64,000 nucleotides of DNA from Datisca glomerata (taxonomy: Eukaryota; Streptophyta; Magnoliopsida; Cucurbitales; Datiscaceae), in assembly GCA_003255025.1 (NCBI GenBank), contig QANY01009406.1:372001-436000 (forward strand), given 5' to 3'. Shown here piece after piece: positions 11,750 to 24,200 of this stretch. Both the position numbers and the translations under genes were made by a program. Each line of letters starts with the position of its first letter. Position 1 is the first letter of the stretch. The notes under the pieces were generated by a model. The model did not search any database, was not told the origin of the DNA, and was given only the letters and a program-made list of their open reading frames with translations.

Positions 11750-12850
11750 TGTTAGGATTGTGCCCTTAAAGCACTAAAATTTTATTATATTTTTTGAGAT
11801 ATTTAATTCTAATTAATAATAAATAGTTTACTCTTATATTATGTGTAATACATTTTTGTAAAAAGTCTACAAGCATAATAGTACTTAATTTCACTAAAAG
11901 TCCTTTTATGACTTGTAAATAGTTAATTTCCCAATCTAGTAAAGCTATGTGCTTTACCTAGAAATGATTATAGTTAATTAACTCAATTATGTAGAGTGAT
12001 TTACCTATCTAGTTAATGTACCATTGCATAATGCATGAAAGAATTAATGAGTATGATTTTCAAAAAATGTTATCCAATGAAAATCATTACTCATTGTTAT
12101 TATTTTATGAGTGCTCTCAATATTGAGAGAGTTATGAACTCATATTTAATGCTTAACTATTTTGATCTATTAAGAATGCGACTCTATGAGTCAATATATT
12201 CTGTAAGTTGGATTACTGAGTAATTAGAAAGTGAGTCCTTAGATTCTCAACAGTAGAATCCACAAACACTTTTAATTAAGTAGCATAGTATCTTTTAGGT
12301 AATTCATTTATCTGGTCAAAATAAACTAAGCGTTTGGTTATCTCTAATGGAGTACTAGAGGTTTGATACTTTTACTTAAGACATCAAGTATGAAATGTAT
12401 CATAACTGACTAATAGAACGAATTTAGAACCTAAGAATATGAAAATGTGTATAAATATTAGGTCGATAGTAATTAACCTAATTATATATGGTACTATATT
12501 ATGGAAGGGCATTACATGATGAATAGTAGGTCAATGATAGTTACGTCGAGTAATATAAAATATACTTGGAGTTCAATTACGATTTTATAGTGGAGTTAAT
12601 CATAATTAATAATTAATAAATTTGATTATAGATTTAATGGGTAGAGTTTATTAATTATGTAGCCAAAAATATTTTTAGCCTTGTTGTCCCCGTACTAGTC
12701 TCGGATTTGAGTTACGTTGTGACGAGAATTGTTTAATGAACAACTGGCTCAACGTGGATACACTATAATCAATCAAGTTATCAAAAACTAACTCAGTGTT
12801 TATTCTAAAAAGAAAAATGATTAATTAAAATTAATTAATTCAATTTTTTT
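11750..12850 (+). repeat. Copia-1 3' LTR (right end not fixed)
   Basis: The LTR begins TGTTAGGATTGTGCCCTTAA directly after the polypurine tract TAGGGCAAGTGAGAGAT (11733-11749). The same tract precedes the 3' LTR of Copia-2, so the two elements are related. The sequence is AT-rich throughout. No clear CA end was found; the LTR character fades between about 12850 and 13080. The 62-codon frame at 12035 lies inside the LTR and is not a gene. Confidence 0.7.
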
Positions 12851-13084
12851 TAAAAACACACACAAACGGCAGTTTGTGTCTTACATCTCTTTCATATGCC
12901 CGTCATTTGCCCTTCCCCTTTTTAGAACTAGTGTGTTTTCACTCTCAAATTTACTAAATGTTTTAAACTCGATTTTGGCGTCCGTAGCATAGTGGTTTCC
13001 CTCATTTTTTCTTTTCACGCTCATTTCTACCTTCTCTAACTCTCCAGCTCTTCCCTTCTTCATCTTCTCACTTTTTTATTTCAC

Positions 13085-15183
13085 ATTTCCTTCCCTGGTA
13101 GCAATGGAGGACCATCCATTTAAGGTCACTGTTCCCCTAGTCATAAATAGGAACGAATTCAACCATTTCCTTTTCCTTCATTGGAACGCCTTCCCACCAA
13201 ACGTAGCTTGTGGTTTCGGGGAAGGAACCCTAAATCCTTCCCGTGTAATCCCCCATATAAAATTTTTCTAGCCTCGATATACATAGCCTTAGGTTTAAAA
13301 CTTTATTTCTTTCCAATTTATAAGGTTTTTTAGTACCTTGAACCTTGCTTCCCAATATACCCCTAGTAGTTATAGGGTTCTTTTAGGGATTGAAGTCCTC
13401 AATAGGAGGCATAATTTAAATATAGGTGTAGATGAAATTCACTTCGTGTATATAGTGAAAAGGCCCAGACTGTCCTATTACTTAGCTCTCGCGTGAGTGA
13501 GAAGCGGGGAGGACTAGTCACTAACCTCCCTAGTGAGGCTATAGGCTGGGTGGAGGGTACTCTTCGCATAGGTGGAAACTAGGGTGGCGATGGCCACTGG
13601 GTCATTCCCCGGATCTGGGGAGAGTTCAATAAGTGGTCGAAGATCCCTTTTCTTTTTTCTTTTTCCTCTTCTGTTTAACTCTGTTGTTTCATTATTGCGT
13701 TTATCTTATTTTTTAAATAGTAACTTGTTCTTGTTTTGTGCAGATAAAAATATGAACAAGATGTACTTTACTCTGAAAGAAGTAGTCATGTGACTCTGTG
13801 CCACCTATGATTTCCCAGAACGGGACTGGAGAGATCTTCTTGGCCCAAGGCGAGAGATCGAAGTCACGGTCGCACCCGTTCTGGTTACTGAGTCTGCTGC
13901 CTCCTCATCTTCTGCAAAAAAAGTCCCTCAAGCCATCCCCATTACAATCCACATTGCCACTTTTCATCAAATAGTCTGGTCGAGTTCTTCTGAATCTTCG
14001 AAATCAGAGCGAGAAGAAGAGGGGTTTGATAAAGAAGAAAGAGAACGTGAGGCTCAACGGAAAGCTACGCAGAAGGGGACAGAAGAGCTGGACGCGATTT
14101 TCTTTTTGCGTATAATGAGCTCGATATGTCGAAATGTCTTAAGAGTATCTTGTAGGGGATATATGACGAGAGCAAGCGCCAAAAGACAAGGAAGGCCAGC
14201 TCGTCAGGTGCCGCTTCAGGGGATGTTACTCCCTCAGTCCTTAATCTCCCTACTCATGTTGCTGGTCTACATGCCCTGTTGATGAGGTTTCCCTTATTCC
14301 AGATAGGACTGCCATGCCTCCTCCCTACCTGCTAAGAAGTCAGTCTCCCCTTCCTCTGGTTCCCATATTTTTCTGAGGAGATAGGTGTCTTGAGGTGGCG
14401 GCGACACCCCGCGACTCCACTGGTTCCCGCTAATGTCAGCTTCCTAAAGGACCCCCATTCTTCACACGTGGTCACAAAGGGGATTTTGTCTGGCACGAAC
14501 TCTCTCGTACTCTGCCAGATGTCCATCCATGTCAAGGTTATCAGCCTGAGTCATTCTCTGATGCAGGAACTTTCATTTTTGACTTTTTAGACGCTTATTT
14601 TTTTGTGTAAATTTCTTTCTGATTTTTACTAACACTTTTTGAGCACACCGTGACTTACCACAACGGGTTATAGGAGGATATTCATGCTACTGAAGAAGAG
14701 ATAGCCAGTTGTAAGAGAAAGGTGATGGAGACCATCAAGGCTTACGGCGTTGTTGCCTCAGAACGTGATGATCTTAAAAAGGTAGAGACTGATCTTCAAC
14801 AGGTTGTTGCCCGTTTGACTTCAAAGCTTGATGCCGCTATGGTTAAATAGTCGAAGCTTGAGGGATCTTTGTGGAAGGTAGAGAGGATCATCGAGATAAG
14901 CGGGGAGAACCTGTCCATTGTTGAGGCAAACTTAACTAAGGCCAAGGATGCTTTAGCTAAGTCACGTGAACGGGAGGCTGGACTTGCGGCCGAGTATCAG
15001 GCCATGGTGGATGAGTACGAGCAGATGGCTTATACGGGGGGTTACCGTGACGCCAAGACTGATAAACCTCCTTGTATGTCGCTAGTCTCACTTCCTGATG
15101 AGCCCACTGATCTTGAGATTGAGTTTCCCGCTTCTACCACAGAAGCGGCTACTGATGTTACTCTCAAGGACGCGAAGACTTAG
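13085..15183 (+). pseudogene. Antisense gene of Gypsy-2 ('transposase, putative gypsy type' family)
   Basis: This is the plus-strand counterpart of the Gypsy-1 antisense gene. It starts near the ATG at 13104 (MEDHPFKV). The core reads SSYRVLLGIEVLNRRHNL, IGVDEIHFVYIVKRP, SYYLALA and GGDGHWVIPRIWGEFNK, each aligning with the Gypsy-1 copy. An intron at the same site has the acceptor TTTTGTGCAG at 13743. Its donor at 13629 reads ATAAGT instead of GTAAGT, so splicing should fail. Exon 2 continues NMNKMYFTLKEVV and ERDWRDLLGPR. From about 14650 a coiled coil (EEIASCKRKVMETIKAYG, then DDLKKVETDLQQVVARLTSK) runs to a long open frame at 14869-15183 ending ...EYEQMAYTGGYRDAKT and an acidic tail. Stops (13790, 14850) confirm decay. 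Confidence 0.8.
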
Positions 15184-15639
15184 CATTTTTCCTTTATTTC
15201 TTTTCTAGAAATTTTCATTTTCTATATACTTTTTTCCTATTTTTTCTTGGAGATCATTTGGTAATTTTTCACTTTTCAATGAAATAACTCCTTTCTTTAA
15301 TATGCTTTGCCACTTCCTTTCATTCTTAACACTTAGTATACGTTCATCAATCAATTTTCTCTAGCCTTCTTGACTGCTTAGTGATTTCCATAAACATTAA
15401 AAGATATTATTCCCTTTTAATAGTTTCCATGGTTAACTTTTTAGACAGTTGAGTAAAATTATTAACTACATAGTCCTTTAAACACTTGAAAGCTTTTTCA
15501 AGGAATTCCTAGGCAAGAGTATGTTTATCCATTTTGACCGTTTATACTTTTCATCTGTTGAGGCTGGAACTCCCTTCCTGTTTATTGAAAGAGGTCTTGT
15601 TGGAATCGCCTACTTTCATGGTTTTTCCTTCTTCAGTTA

Positions 15640-15930
15640 TTTTTATTTTTGAGAGTAGGGCTTAAGGGCTTTTCACACCCCTAGTTTTTTCAGGGAGTAA
15701 GACTTATGAACTTCCCTTCCCAATAACTTTGTATGCCCTTAGTTCTTTCTAAGAGTAGAACTTATGAATTGCCCCTCCCAATGACTTTTTTATGTCCTTA
15801 GTTCCTCCTGAGAGTAGAACTTATAAACTGCCTCTGCCAATGACTTTTTTATACCCTTAGTTCCTTTTGGGAGTAGGATTTATGAACTACCACTCCCAAA
15901 GATTTTTATGCCCTTAGTTACTTTACAGTA
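15640..15930 (-). repeat. 57-bp tandem repeat array in Gypsy-2
   Basis: Four to five imperfect copies of a unit of about 57 bp (GAGAGTAGAACTTATGAA, TGCCCCTCCCAATGAC, TTATGCCCTTAGTTCC) lie here. It is the reverse complement of the Gypsy-1 unit and sits in the same relative place, between the integrase end and the antisense gene. Copy number is lower than in Gypsy-1. Confidence 0.85.
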
Positions 15931-15959
15931 GTGATTCAACTGAGGAGAGAAGATTGGCA

Positions 15960-17260
15960 CCACTGCTTTTACATGGAAAATCCTTGCGGGATAAAACCAC
16001 GGGGAAAGATGTCTCATTATAATGGATTTCTTACATTCTTTACATAAAATATTTTTTCAGATGAATCACGTTCCATGGTTTCTGTAATTCTGTTCCATCT
16101 TCCATTTCTAAGTGGTAATAGTCGCTTCCTCCTATCTTGATGATAATGTACGGTCCCTCCCAGCTTGGCCCGAGCTTCCCTTCTATTTGGAAGATTTTTT
16201 CTGATGAGGTGTCCTGTTTGGAGTTCCCATTTTCTCACCTTCTTTTGGAAATATGATCTCTTTTTCTAATTGCAACGGGCCATTCTGATCAGGGCTGCTT
16301 CCCTTTTTTTCCTTTAGTTCATCAAGACTGTTTCTTAAGAGTTCTCCATTCTGTTCTTTATTTAGCTCGGATCTGATGGTAGGGATTCTGATTTCTATGG
16401 GAATGATCGCTTCTACGCCGTATGCTAATGCAAACGTGTTTTCTTCCATTGTCTCTCTCAAGGTCATTTGTATGCCCATAATATTGCGGGTAGCTTTTCC
16501 ACCCATCTTCCTTTGGCGGATTCCAGCCGTTTTTCAGGTTGTCAAGTATGACCTAATTTGATCTTTCTATTTGCCCGTTCCCTTATGGGTAGTAAGACGT
16601 AGATAAGCGATTTGTGATCTTCAGATCTTCACAAAAGGTTCTTTTACAGGAACTCTTTTACTTATTCCTCACAGATTCTGGCAAAGGCTTCAGCTTCAAT
16701 CCACTTAGTAAAATAATTTCTTACTACCAAGAAAAAATGCTTCTAGGTGGGGAGTAGCTCAACAATGTCCAGGGCCCACAACATGAATGGTCAAGGACTA
16801 GCCACATTTTTGAGTTCTTTGGAGACCATCTTTGTTATGGGTGTTAAACGCTCACACTTGTCACACCTTTTCGCATATTGTTTGGCATCATGATTCGGGG
16901 CTAGTAGTATCCTTCATTAATAACTTTATGGGCTAGTGATCTGGCCTTAATGTGGTTTCGGCACATGCCTTCATGAATTTCCGCTAACACATATTGGGCC
17001 TCCTTTTCTCGTAGACACTTCAGGTACGATCCTATTAACCTTTTTTATATAATACCCTGTTAATCATCATATACCTGGCACCCCGTTATTGCACCTTTTT
17101 GGCAAGGTGTTTGTCCTTGGGAAGCTTTTTTTCTTCAAATAGGCGGATTATGTCATCCTGCCAACTAGACTCCCTTTCAACTTCTACATCAGCCATGTTA
17201 CTCCATAAGAGCCAGATGCTTGGCTTCTTTAGAAAATCTATAGGGACGTTCCTTGATAGG
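15960..17260 (-). pseudogene. Gypsy-2 integrase remnant
   Basis: Reading leftwards there is a zinc-binding part (AKQYAKRCDKCERLTP near 16830-16880), then a catalytic-core start (LWALDIVELLP at about 16750-16800, containing the first catalytic Asp) and YFTKWIEAEAFA. Next comes the C-terminal part at 16183-16506 (FALAYGVEAIIPIEIRIPT, normally TPFxLVYGTEAVxPVE). A last piece is at 16017-16238. Several stops and frame changes are present, so it is inactive. Confidence 0.8.
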
Positions 17261-17299
17261 GGAAGCATAATGAAGATCCCAGATTTTACAGGGCATCAG

Positions 17300-18990
17300 T
17301 GTGCCCGTTCTCAGTTCTTGGGATTTGTTGGATCTCATATTCTTTTATCATGCTGAGGAGATCCTTCACTCGTTGTAAAAACATTCACCATCAGTTCATC
17401 TTTTGCTACGTATTCACCCGCGACATGTTTCACAATCAACATGGAATCATAGAAAATTTTAACATTAGTTACCTCATATTCCGCAGCAAGGATATTCCCG
17501 CGATCAGTACTTCATACTCTGCTTCATTATTTGACGCATTTAATTCACAAGAGATGGAGTGTTTCAATATTTCTCTGAAGGGAGTTTGTACAACTACCCC
17601 TGCTCCTGCTCCTCTATTGTTTGAAGCACCATTAGATTCCAAGTTCCATCTTCTCCCATTTTATGGGTTTCCCGTTCGACTTCCCCTTTAGTGAAGTCTA
17701 CTGTGAAATCTGCGAAGCCTGCCCTTTTATTGAAGTTCGAGGCTCGTAACTGATGTAGTACTAGCTTAGATTAATTGACCATTTTGTTATTCTCTTGCTT
17801 GCCTCCGTCGAGTATAGAAGGATATTAATGGGAGAATTGGTTAATACCTTGATGCTGTGGGATTGGAAATAAGGTCTTAGTTTTTATCCCGTAGTTACAA
17901 TGGCCAGTACTAATTTCTCCATTCGTTCATATCTTGTCTCCGTCATCTACAAGATTTTTGCTCATGAAGTATACAGGTTTATGTTTCCTTACCATTGGAG
18001 ACGCTACGTATAACAGAAGCTGCTTACCGGGAGTATGTTTGGAGAGTAATGGGGAGCCGTTAGGTACTTTTTAACTTTGGCAAATGCTTTCTCACAGTCT
18101 TCATTCCAGCCGCTCGCAGAGTTTTTCCTCAACCTCTCGAAGAAAGGCTTGCATATGTTCATTGATCTAAATATGAACATGTTTAGTGTGGCTTGTCTTC
18201 CATTTAACCCTTGGATTTCTTTGAGGTTCTGCGGGGACCTCATTTCTGTGATTTCCTTCACTTGGTCCCAATTTACTTCAATTCCTCGTTACGTAATTAG
18301 GTGTCCAAGAAACTTTCCCACTGCCACTCTAAAAGTGTACTTCTCCGGGTTTAGCTTCATGGAGTTTTAGCTTAGAATAGAGAATGCTTCTTTAAGGTTC
18401 TAAATCTGGTCTTCCCGCTTCTTACTTTTGACCAGCATGTCATCAACAAAGACTTACATTTTCTTTCTGATATGCTCATGGAAGACCTTGTTCACCAGCC
18501 TTTGATAGGTTGTACCTGCGTTCTTTAGACCAAAGGGTATAACTTTATAGTAATAGATGTCATACTCAGTAATGAAAGAGGTTTATTCATGATCAAGTTG
18601 GAACATTTGCTTTGTAACATGAGTAAGCATCCATGAAGCTGAGAAGTTGGTGTTCTGAAGTGGCGTCTACCATTTGATCTATCATTGGCAGCGGGTATTC
18701 ATCTGTGGGGCATGCCTTGTTTAGGTTAGTGAAGTCGACGTAAATCCTCCACTTCCCGCTCTTCTTTCATACCATCAATACGTTAGCTAGCCATTCAAGA
18801 TAGTTTACTTCTTTGATGAAATCCACTTCCAAGAGCTTCTCAACTTCTTATTTGATCGCTTGATTCCATTCAGGAGCGAAGCTTCTCTTCCTTTGTTTCA
18901 CAGGTTTCACAGTGGGATCCGTGTTCAATCTATGTCAGATGATCTCTTCTAGAATGTCAGGCATCTCTTGTGCCATTGGTTCACATGTAT
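17300..18990 (-). pseudogene. Gypsy-2 reverse transcriptase and RNase H remnant
   Basis: Right to left: WRIYVDFTNLNKACPTDEYP and LPMIDQMVDATSELLSF at 18650-18770; the catalytic strand FVDDMLVKSKK at about 18430-18450 (usually YVDDMLVKS, with the aspartates kept); the connection region at 18004-18261 (MRSPQNLKEIQGLNGR, then KPFFERLRKNSASGWNEDCE); then the RNase H region at about 17350-17760. Stops and frame changes are frequent. Confidence 0.82.
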
Positions 18991-19242
18991 CTCTGATTTC
19001 CCTTAGAAATTCAATCAACTTCTTTTTCTCATATTCTTCGAGACGGACGCCAACGTTGGTTATTTTCTAGGTCCCTTCTTCCAAACATATGGGCACTGTT
19101 TCCTCTCATGCCTCATACCTCTAGTTGTCTTTCCCATTTTCCTGTGATTGTTATAGATCTGTGAGTCTTTTTCCTTCAGCTTTCTCCCTAGCCTTTTTCT
19201 TTGAGATTCTAAAATGGTCACTGAAGAGATACAAGTCATGGC

Positions 19243-19584
19243 CTAGTCGCCTCTTATTGTTTTCAGTCCCTCTGGTGATGAGTACTTTAACACTTGGTAG
19301 AATGTTGAGAGTACAACCTTCATTTTGTGAAGCCAGTTCCTCCCCAAGATTACGTTGTGCGAGAAAGCTGTTCCCAACACCATGAAATCGATCATATAGT
19401 TAAACGGATCCGCGCTCAACATGAGAGTCAGAGTTCCTTCCGAATAGCTGATGGCTCCATTGAAACTGATCAGTGGCTGCGTAGTTCCATGTAACTTTTG
19501 ACCTCCAAAGGACATTTTCTCCACGGTCGCTCGGTATAGGATGTTCACTGCGCCCCCATCGTCTACCAAGACCCTCCTCAACAA
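19243..19584 (-). pseudogene. Gypsy-2 protease fragment
   Basis: An open frame of 113 residues starts MLRRVLVDDGGAVNILY and includes the second conserved part FMVLGTAFSHNVILGRNWL and then HKMKVVLSTFYQVLKY. This is the retropepsin-like domain of plant Gypsy elements; DDG replaces the more usual D-x-G-S/T. It aligns closely with the Gypsy-1 protease (VDDRSTVNILY, VILGR, LHKMKVVPSTFYQVLKY). It is the longest uninterrupted piece of Gypsy-2 pol, but it is isolated by stops on both sides. Confidence 0.83.
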
Positions 19585-19599
19585 GCATTAGCCAACTTG

Positions 19600-20461
19600 T
19601 ATTAAAATGACGATGGCATCGTTGTGGTGTCCATCATGTTACATATCGAAGTCGTTGAACACTAGCGGCGAATCTTTGTTGCCATTTAAGGACTTCTATT
19701 TATTTCTTTCTAACATTGACCGCTTGCAGTATATTTTCCTTTCCTTTCTTATCATCCCCTCTTGTCCGGTTAATGCTATAACCGTGTCGGTGATGCGGAG
19801 GGGCTACTTTCCCTTATCCCTCAGGTTTTCTTCTCGACTGTCTTTCTCAGCTCGCATTTCTATTAATATTTTTCTCACAAATTGGCTAAGGTATCTTTCT
19901 TTTATCAGTAGTTCAATATAATCTTTGAACTGGAAACAATCTCACATGTAATGCCCGTTGCTCTTATGATAGAGCAATATTTATCTTTATCTTTGTCGCT
20001 AGGTTCCTTGGTGAACGGGGCTGGTCTTTTTAGCCAAGGTCTATCTTTAATTGTTTCCAGTATATTGTTAACCGGGATGATCAACGATGTCTAGACTTTA
20101 TCCCTCAGGTGTACTCTATCAAAATCTAACCTCCAGTTGGTATTCTCCTGTCTTGTTGGACTTTTTTCCCATCTGTTCTTTTTATTTTGTCATGCTTCCT
20201 TCTTTCAGGTCTTATACTTCATTCTCGCTTCCAGGATTCTTCTTTTTTCCATTCAACCATTCATCGCATACTCATCTTCGCTTCCTCTAAGGTAATATAG
20301 GCATGCGCCTGTTCGAAAACCTCTGCCATGCAAAGGGGATCATCTTTAATAGATCCTCGAAAAAGGGTGACTCTGGGTCCAGACCTCGTAGGAAGGCCAG
20401 TGTGGCAAATCATTCATCGCAGTTCTTGATCTTGGCCATTTCATCTTTGAAGTGATGAGTG
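19600..20461 (-). pseudogene. Gypsy-2 gag, downstream half
   Basis: This is the C-terminal half of gag, cut off by the Copia-2 insertion. Just left of the insertion the frame reads HHFKDEMAKIKNCDE and then LAFLRGLDPESPFFEDLLK, aligned with RFKDEMAKVENCDDRMVRLA in Gypsy-1. The charged, poorly conserved remainder leads to the protease. Stops are present. Confidence 0.75.
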
Positions 20462-20466
20462 TACTG

Positions 20467-22676
20467 CAGGTCATCGTGGCGCGTGCCCGGCGGAAGCGAG
20501 GCGCATGGCCTTTTAAAACTTTAAATTTTTAATAAAAATGAATCTTTTAATAAAATAAAACTTACGTGATGCCACGATAATCAAATAAAAACTTTTATTG
20601 ACAACTCTTTTTCAATCAGTCATGATCCATTATATATTTATAAGTTAAATCTATAACATTCAAGGTTATGAACCATATTCCTCTTATAGTCTATATCAAG
20701 TGTCCTTGCAAAAATCGATCGATCATTCGTTCCCACAAAATTGTTCCAACGATAAGTAGACTCTGAGATCCACACCATGATCTACCAAGTCAATCATCAA
20801 CGCACTAGAACGTTTGTGGGCACATAGAATATTACAAATCACTTTTTAGGTCTCTAGAAGTTCTCAACACATGAGATCTAAAAATTTACTGTGAATGACT
20901 TTAAAGGACGGTTCTAAAAAAGAACGTAATGATTATTTTTTTAGAGATTTGATTAACGTTTAATCACAGAAGAAAATCTCTCTAACACCAATCGTGTTCT
21001 CAAGTCAACTTTTGATTGATGAATTGATGATCTGATCAACTGATTCTCTCCTCTTCGTTCAACAACTTAGGCCATAAGAATAATATTGATATATATTTCA
21101 GATAATGGCGTATCATATTTTAGGAATAAATTAAAATAATATTTAATTATAAAATTACTAATTACAGTGGGATCCAATGTAATTGTGCACAACTACAGTG
21201 TCATATGACACTGTAGTGTGTTGTGACCAGCACAGTGCCTCACGACACCACTGTAGTGTCGTGTGGTACTATAGTGTTGCACACTCACTATTGTAAGGCC
21301 GAACCATAGTAGTGCATATCAATCTCTAAGACTCTATCAACGATTGACACGTGGTCATCACTACGAATTAAATATTTATTTGAATAAGATAATTATTTAG
21401 ATATCAGTTAATTCAAAATTAACATATATGATTAACCTTATCAACTAACTTACATGTTATTTGACAAATAACAGATTTAGTTGATTTAAATTATTATCTA
21501 ATAATAATTTAATTATCTAATTTCATAAATTAGATATTTTGTCTTACTTATTGATAATTAAAAAAATAAAAAATTATTTATATATATAATTTCCGAAAAT
21601 TATATTTAAAATATATAAATAATTCAATTAATTAATTAATCACACATAATTATCTCATAAATATGTATTTGTCCTAAAATAAAAATTCTTTTTGCAAATC
21701 AGTCATTTTCTCATGTCCTAAAATATTCACACCTAGATAACATAGAGGTGACTTGAGGACCATGGACCAATATAATCATAAGCTTCAATAAACAGAGTTT
21801 AATCATATTTATTTATTCCATTATTACTCCACTATAAATATGGAATTGCAATCTTAAAAATTATAGAATGTATTTACATAGAATTTTCATGTGGTCCACT
21901 GACATAATCATTTCATGTAGTTATGTCCTCCAATTATTGGTTCATAAATTAGAACTGGTTAAAATTATCATTTTACCCTTCTAATTACCTCTTGATCATT
22001 AAGTATCATTAATCCACAAGTGAATGACTAATTTATAATCTTATTATAAATTTGAGCTCAATATACGATCCGTTAGGAAATCTTAGATTTCAAATCTTGT
22101 AAGAACATGTCCCCAGTCATCCACATCACTGAATCTTTAAAATAAAAGTCAATAGCCTGATCAACAAATAGACTTTAATGAGTGAATCAAAAGATCTAGT
22201 AGACATGCATAGGAGTTCATAATTACTCAGGATTTAGACTGATCTACATATGATTATCGAATTGATGTATATTAAATTTGTATGATAAATGGCACGGTAA
22301 TAAAGATATTAATTCACATCGATCATGTCATATATAATCCTATTATATAAAGTACTTACACTAAGAATATCTATGCACATCAATTATCTAGATCTAGATC
22401 ACACGCATTCATAATGCTTAGTGAATTGTACTAGCAAACATTCATTAAAAATTCTATACTTTAATATGTTGCTAATAATTTTAATTATTATCTATAATCT
22501 TACCCCCCTCGTATTCATACAAGATCATAGTCTCATTAATGAATATGAAATTTTCAGATATTTATATAAAATTATTCAACAATATTTTAAAAGAACAATT
22601 GTAAGAAAAATGTAATCTTCTTTAAAGTTCATATCAAAATATCAATACACATGTTTTGAGGGCATAACTTCCAACA
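20467..22676 (-). repeat. Copia-2 3' LTR (complete)
   Basis: On the minus strand it begins TGTTGGAAGTTATGCCC at 22676 and ends ...CGATGACCTGCA at 20467. It matches 25812-27292 from about 21145 rightwards; the first 680 bp or so is found only in this copy. It contains a perfect 24-bp palindrome at 21193-21216 whose arm is CTACAGTGTCAT. Confidence 0.9.
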
Positions 22677-22693
22677 ATCTCTCACTTGCCCTA
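22677..22693 (-). promoter_or_regulatory. Copia-2 polypurine tract
   Basis: The minus strand reads TAGGGCAAGTGAGAGAT directly before the 3' LTR start TGTTGG. The identical 17 bases precede the Copia-1 3' LTR at 11733-11749. This is the expected plus-strand priming site in reverse transcription. Confidence 0.75.
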
Positions 22694-22787
22694 ATGCAAA
22701 TGTGGTATCTCTCTTAATCTCATGTTGCAGGTGGCCCTCAAATAACTTCGCAGGAAATGTCTTTGTAAAATGATCAATCAACTTCTA

Positions 22788-23039
22788 TTATGATGCTATC
22801 TTCATAACAGTCGCATCCCCTCGATGCACGATCTCTCTTACAATATGGTATTTTCTCTCAATGTGCTTGCCCCTCTTATGACTCCTCAATTCTTTGGACT
22901 TTGTTACCGCTCCACTGTTATCACAGTATAGGATCAGTGGCTTGTCCATATCTGAAACTACTTCCAGATCATAATAGAACTTTCTGAGCCACACCGACTC
23001 TTTCGCAGCTTCAGAAGTCGCTACATATTCGACTTCCAT
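22788..23039 (-). pseudogene. Copia-2 RNase H C-terminal part
   Basis: An 83-residue open frame begins MEVEYVATSEAAKESVWLRK and continues with LYCDNSGAV and RSHKRGKHIERKYHIVREIV. These are the Copia RNase H motifs (EAEYVA, CDNxxA, K-H-I-x-x-x-x-H). It is the 3' end of pol, about 110 bp from the 3' LTR. The upstream frame is interrupted. Confidence 0.9.
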
Positions 23040-24200
23040 AGTGGAATCTTCAATTCTGAATTGTTTAATACTTTTAAACTACAGCTCCTCAACCTAGGGT
23101 GAATATTGATCCAAATGTTGACTTCCAACTGTCTCTCTCTGTCAGAATCAGTATATCCAGTGGGGTTTAGGTCTACACCTGAATAAACAAGCATATAATT
23201 TCTCGTTCTCCTAAGATACTTGCAATATAGTGTTCCAAACCTGGATTCGATTGATAACGATTAACAATTTCCATTGATAACAATTAACATTTCCCATTAA
23301 TAACGATTAACAATTTCCACTGCATAATAGATGTCAAGTCTCATACACAACATAACATACATGAGACTTCCAACAGCTGAAGCATAGGGAACCTTTCTCA
23401 TATCTTCTTCCTCCTGAGCTGTCTTAGGACATTGCTCCTTGGAGAGGATAATTCAATATCTCCATTATCTTATCAATATAAGATGCCTGAGAAAGTGTCA
23501 AGAACTTGTTCTTTCTATCCCTTAGGGTTTGGATGCCTAGAACATAGCTTTTGCTCCCAAATTTTTTATTTGAAATTTCTCAGCTAATCACTTCGTTACC
23601 TTTCACAAAGTTTTTACATCATTCCCAATGCGTATAATATCATCGACATGAACAACTAAGAAAACCATTATCTTATCTTTGGTGTATTTATAAACACAGG
23701 CTTCGTCACATTTTACTCGAAGCCATAAGACTTTATAATCTCATCATCAGGTAAGATTACGAGATCTTGATGCTACTTTAATCCATAAATGGATTTAAGC
23801 AACTTGCATACTTTATATTCTTGCCCCTTTTGTACGAACCCTTCTGGTTATATCATATAGATGTTTTCTTCAAGAGAGTCATTCAAAAAAGTTGTCTTGA
23901 CATCCATTTGTCATATCTCATAGTCAAAACTAGTGGCTATGGACAAAATGATGTAAATGGATTTTAGTATGGTCACATGGGAGAATGTCACTTCATAATC
24001 GACTCCTTCCCTTTGTAAATAGACCTTGGCTACTAATTGTGCCTTTAAAATCTATACTTTCTCTTCTGCACCCATTTTCTTCTTAAAGATCCATTTGCAT
24101 CCAATGAGCCTGACATCTTCAGGTGAATCTATAAGTTCCTAGACGGAATTGGAATATATAGATTGCATCTCCTGGTTCATGGCATCTTACCATTTCTCAT
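23040..24200 (-). pseudogene. Copia-2 reverse transcriptase remnant
   Basis: Read leftwards it carries the pieces of a Copia reverse transcriptase, with several stops. The catalytic strand near 23645 reads LVVHVDDIIRIGNDV, so the usual Tyr of YVDD is His while the two aspartates remain. It has no complete open frame. Confidence 0.8.

Noticed and set aside
22421..22615. 64-codon open frame in the Copia-2 3' LTR
   Set aside because: It lies inside the LTR and is not matched in the other LTR as an open frame.
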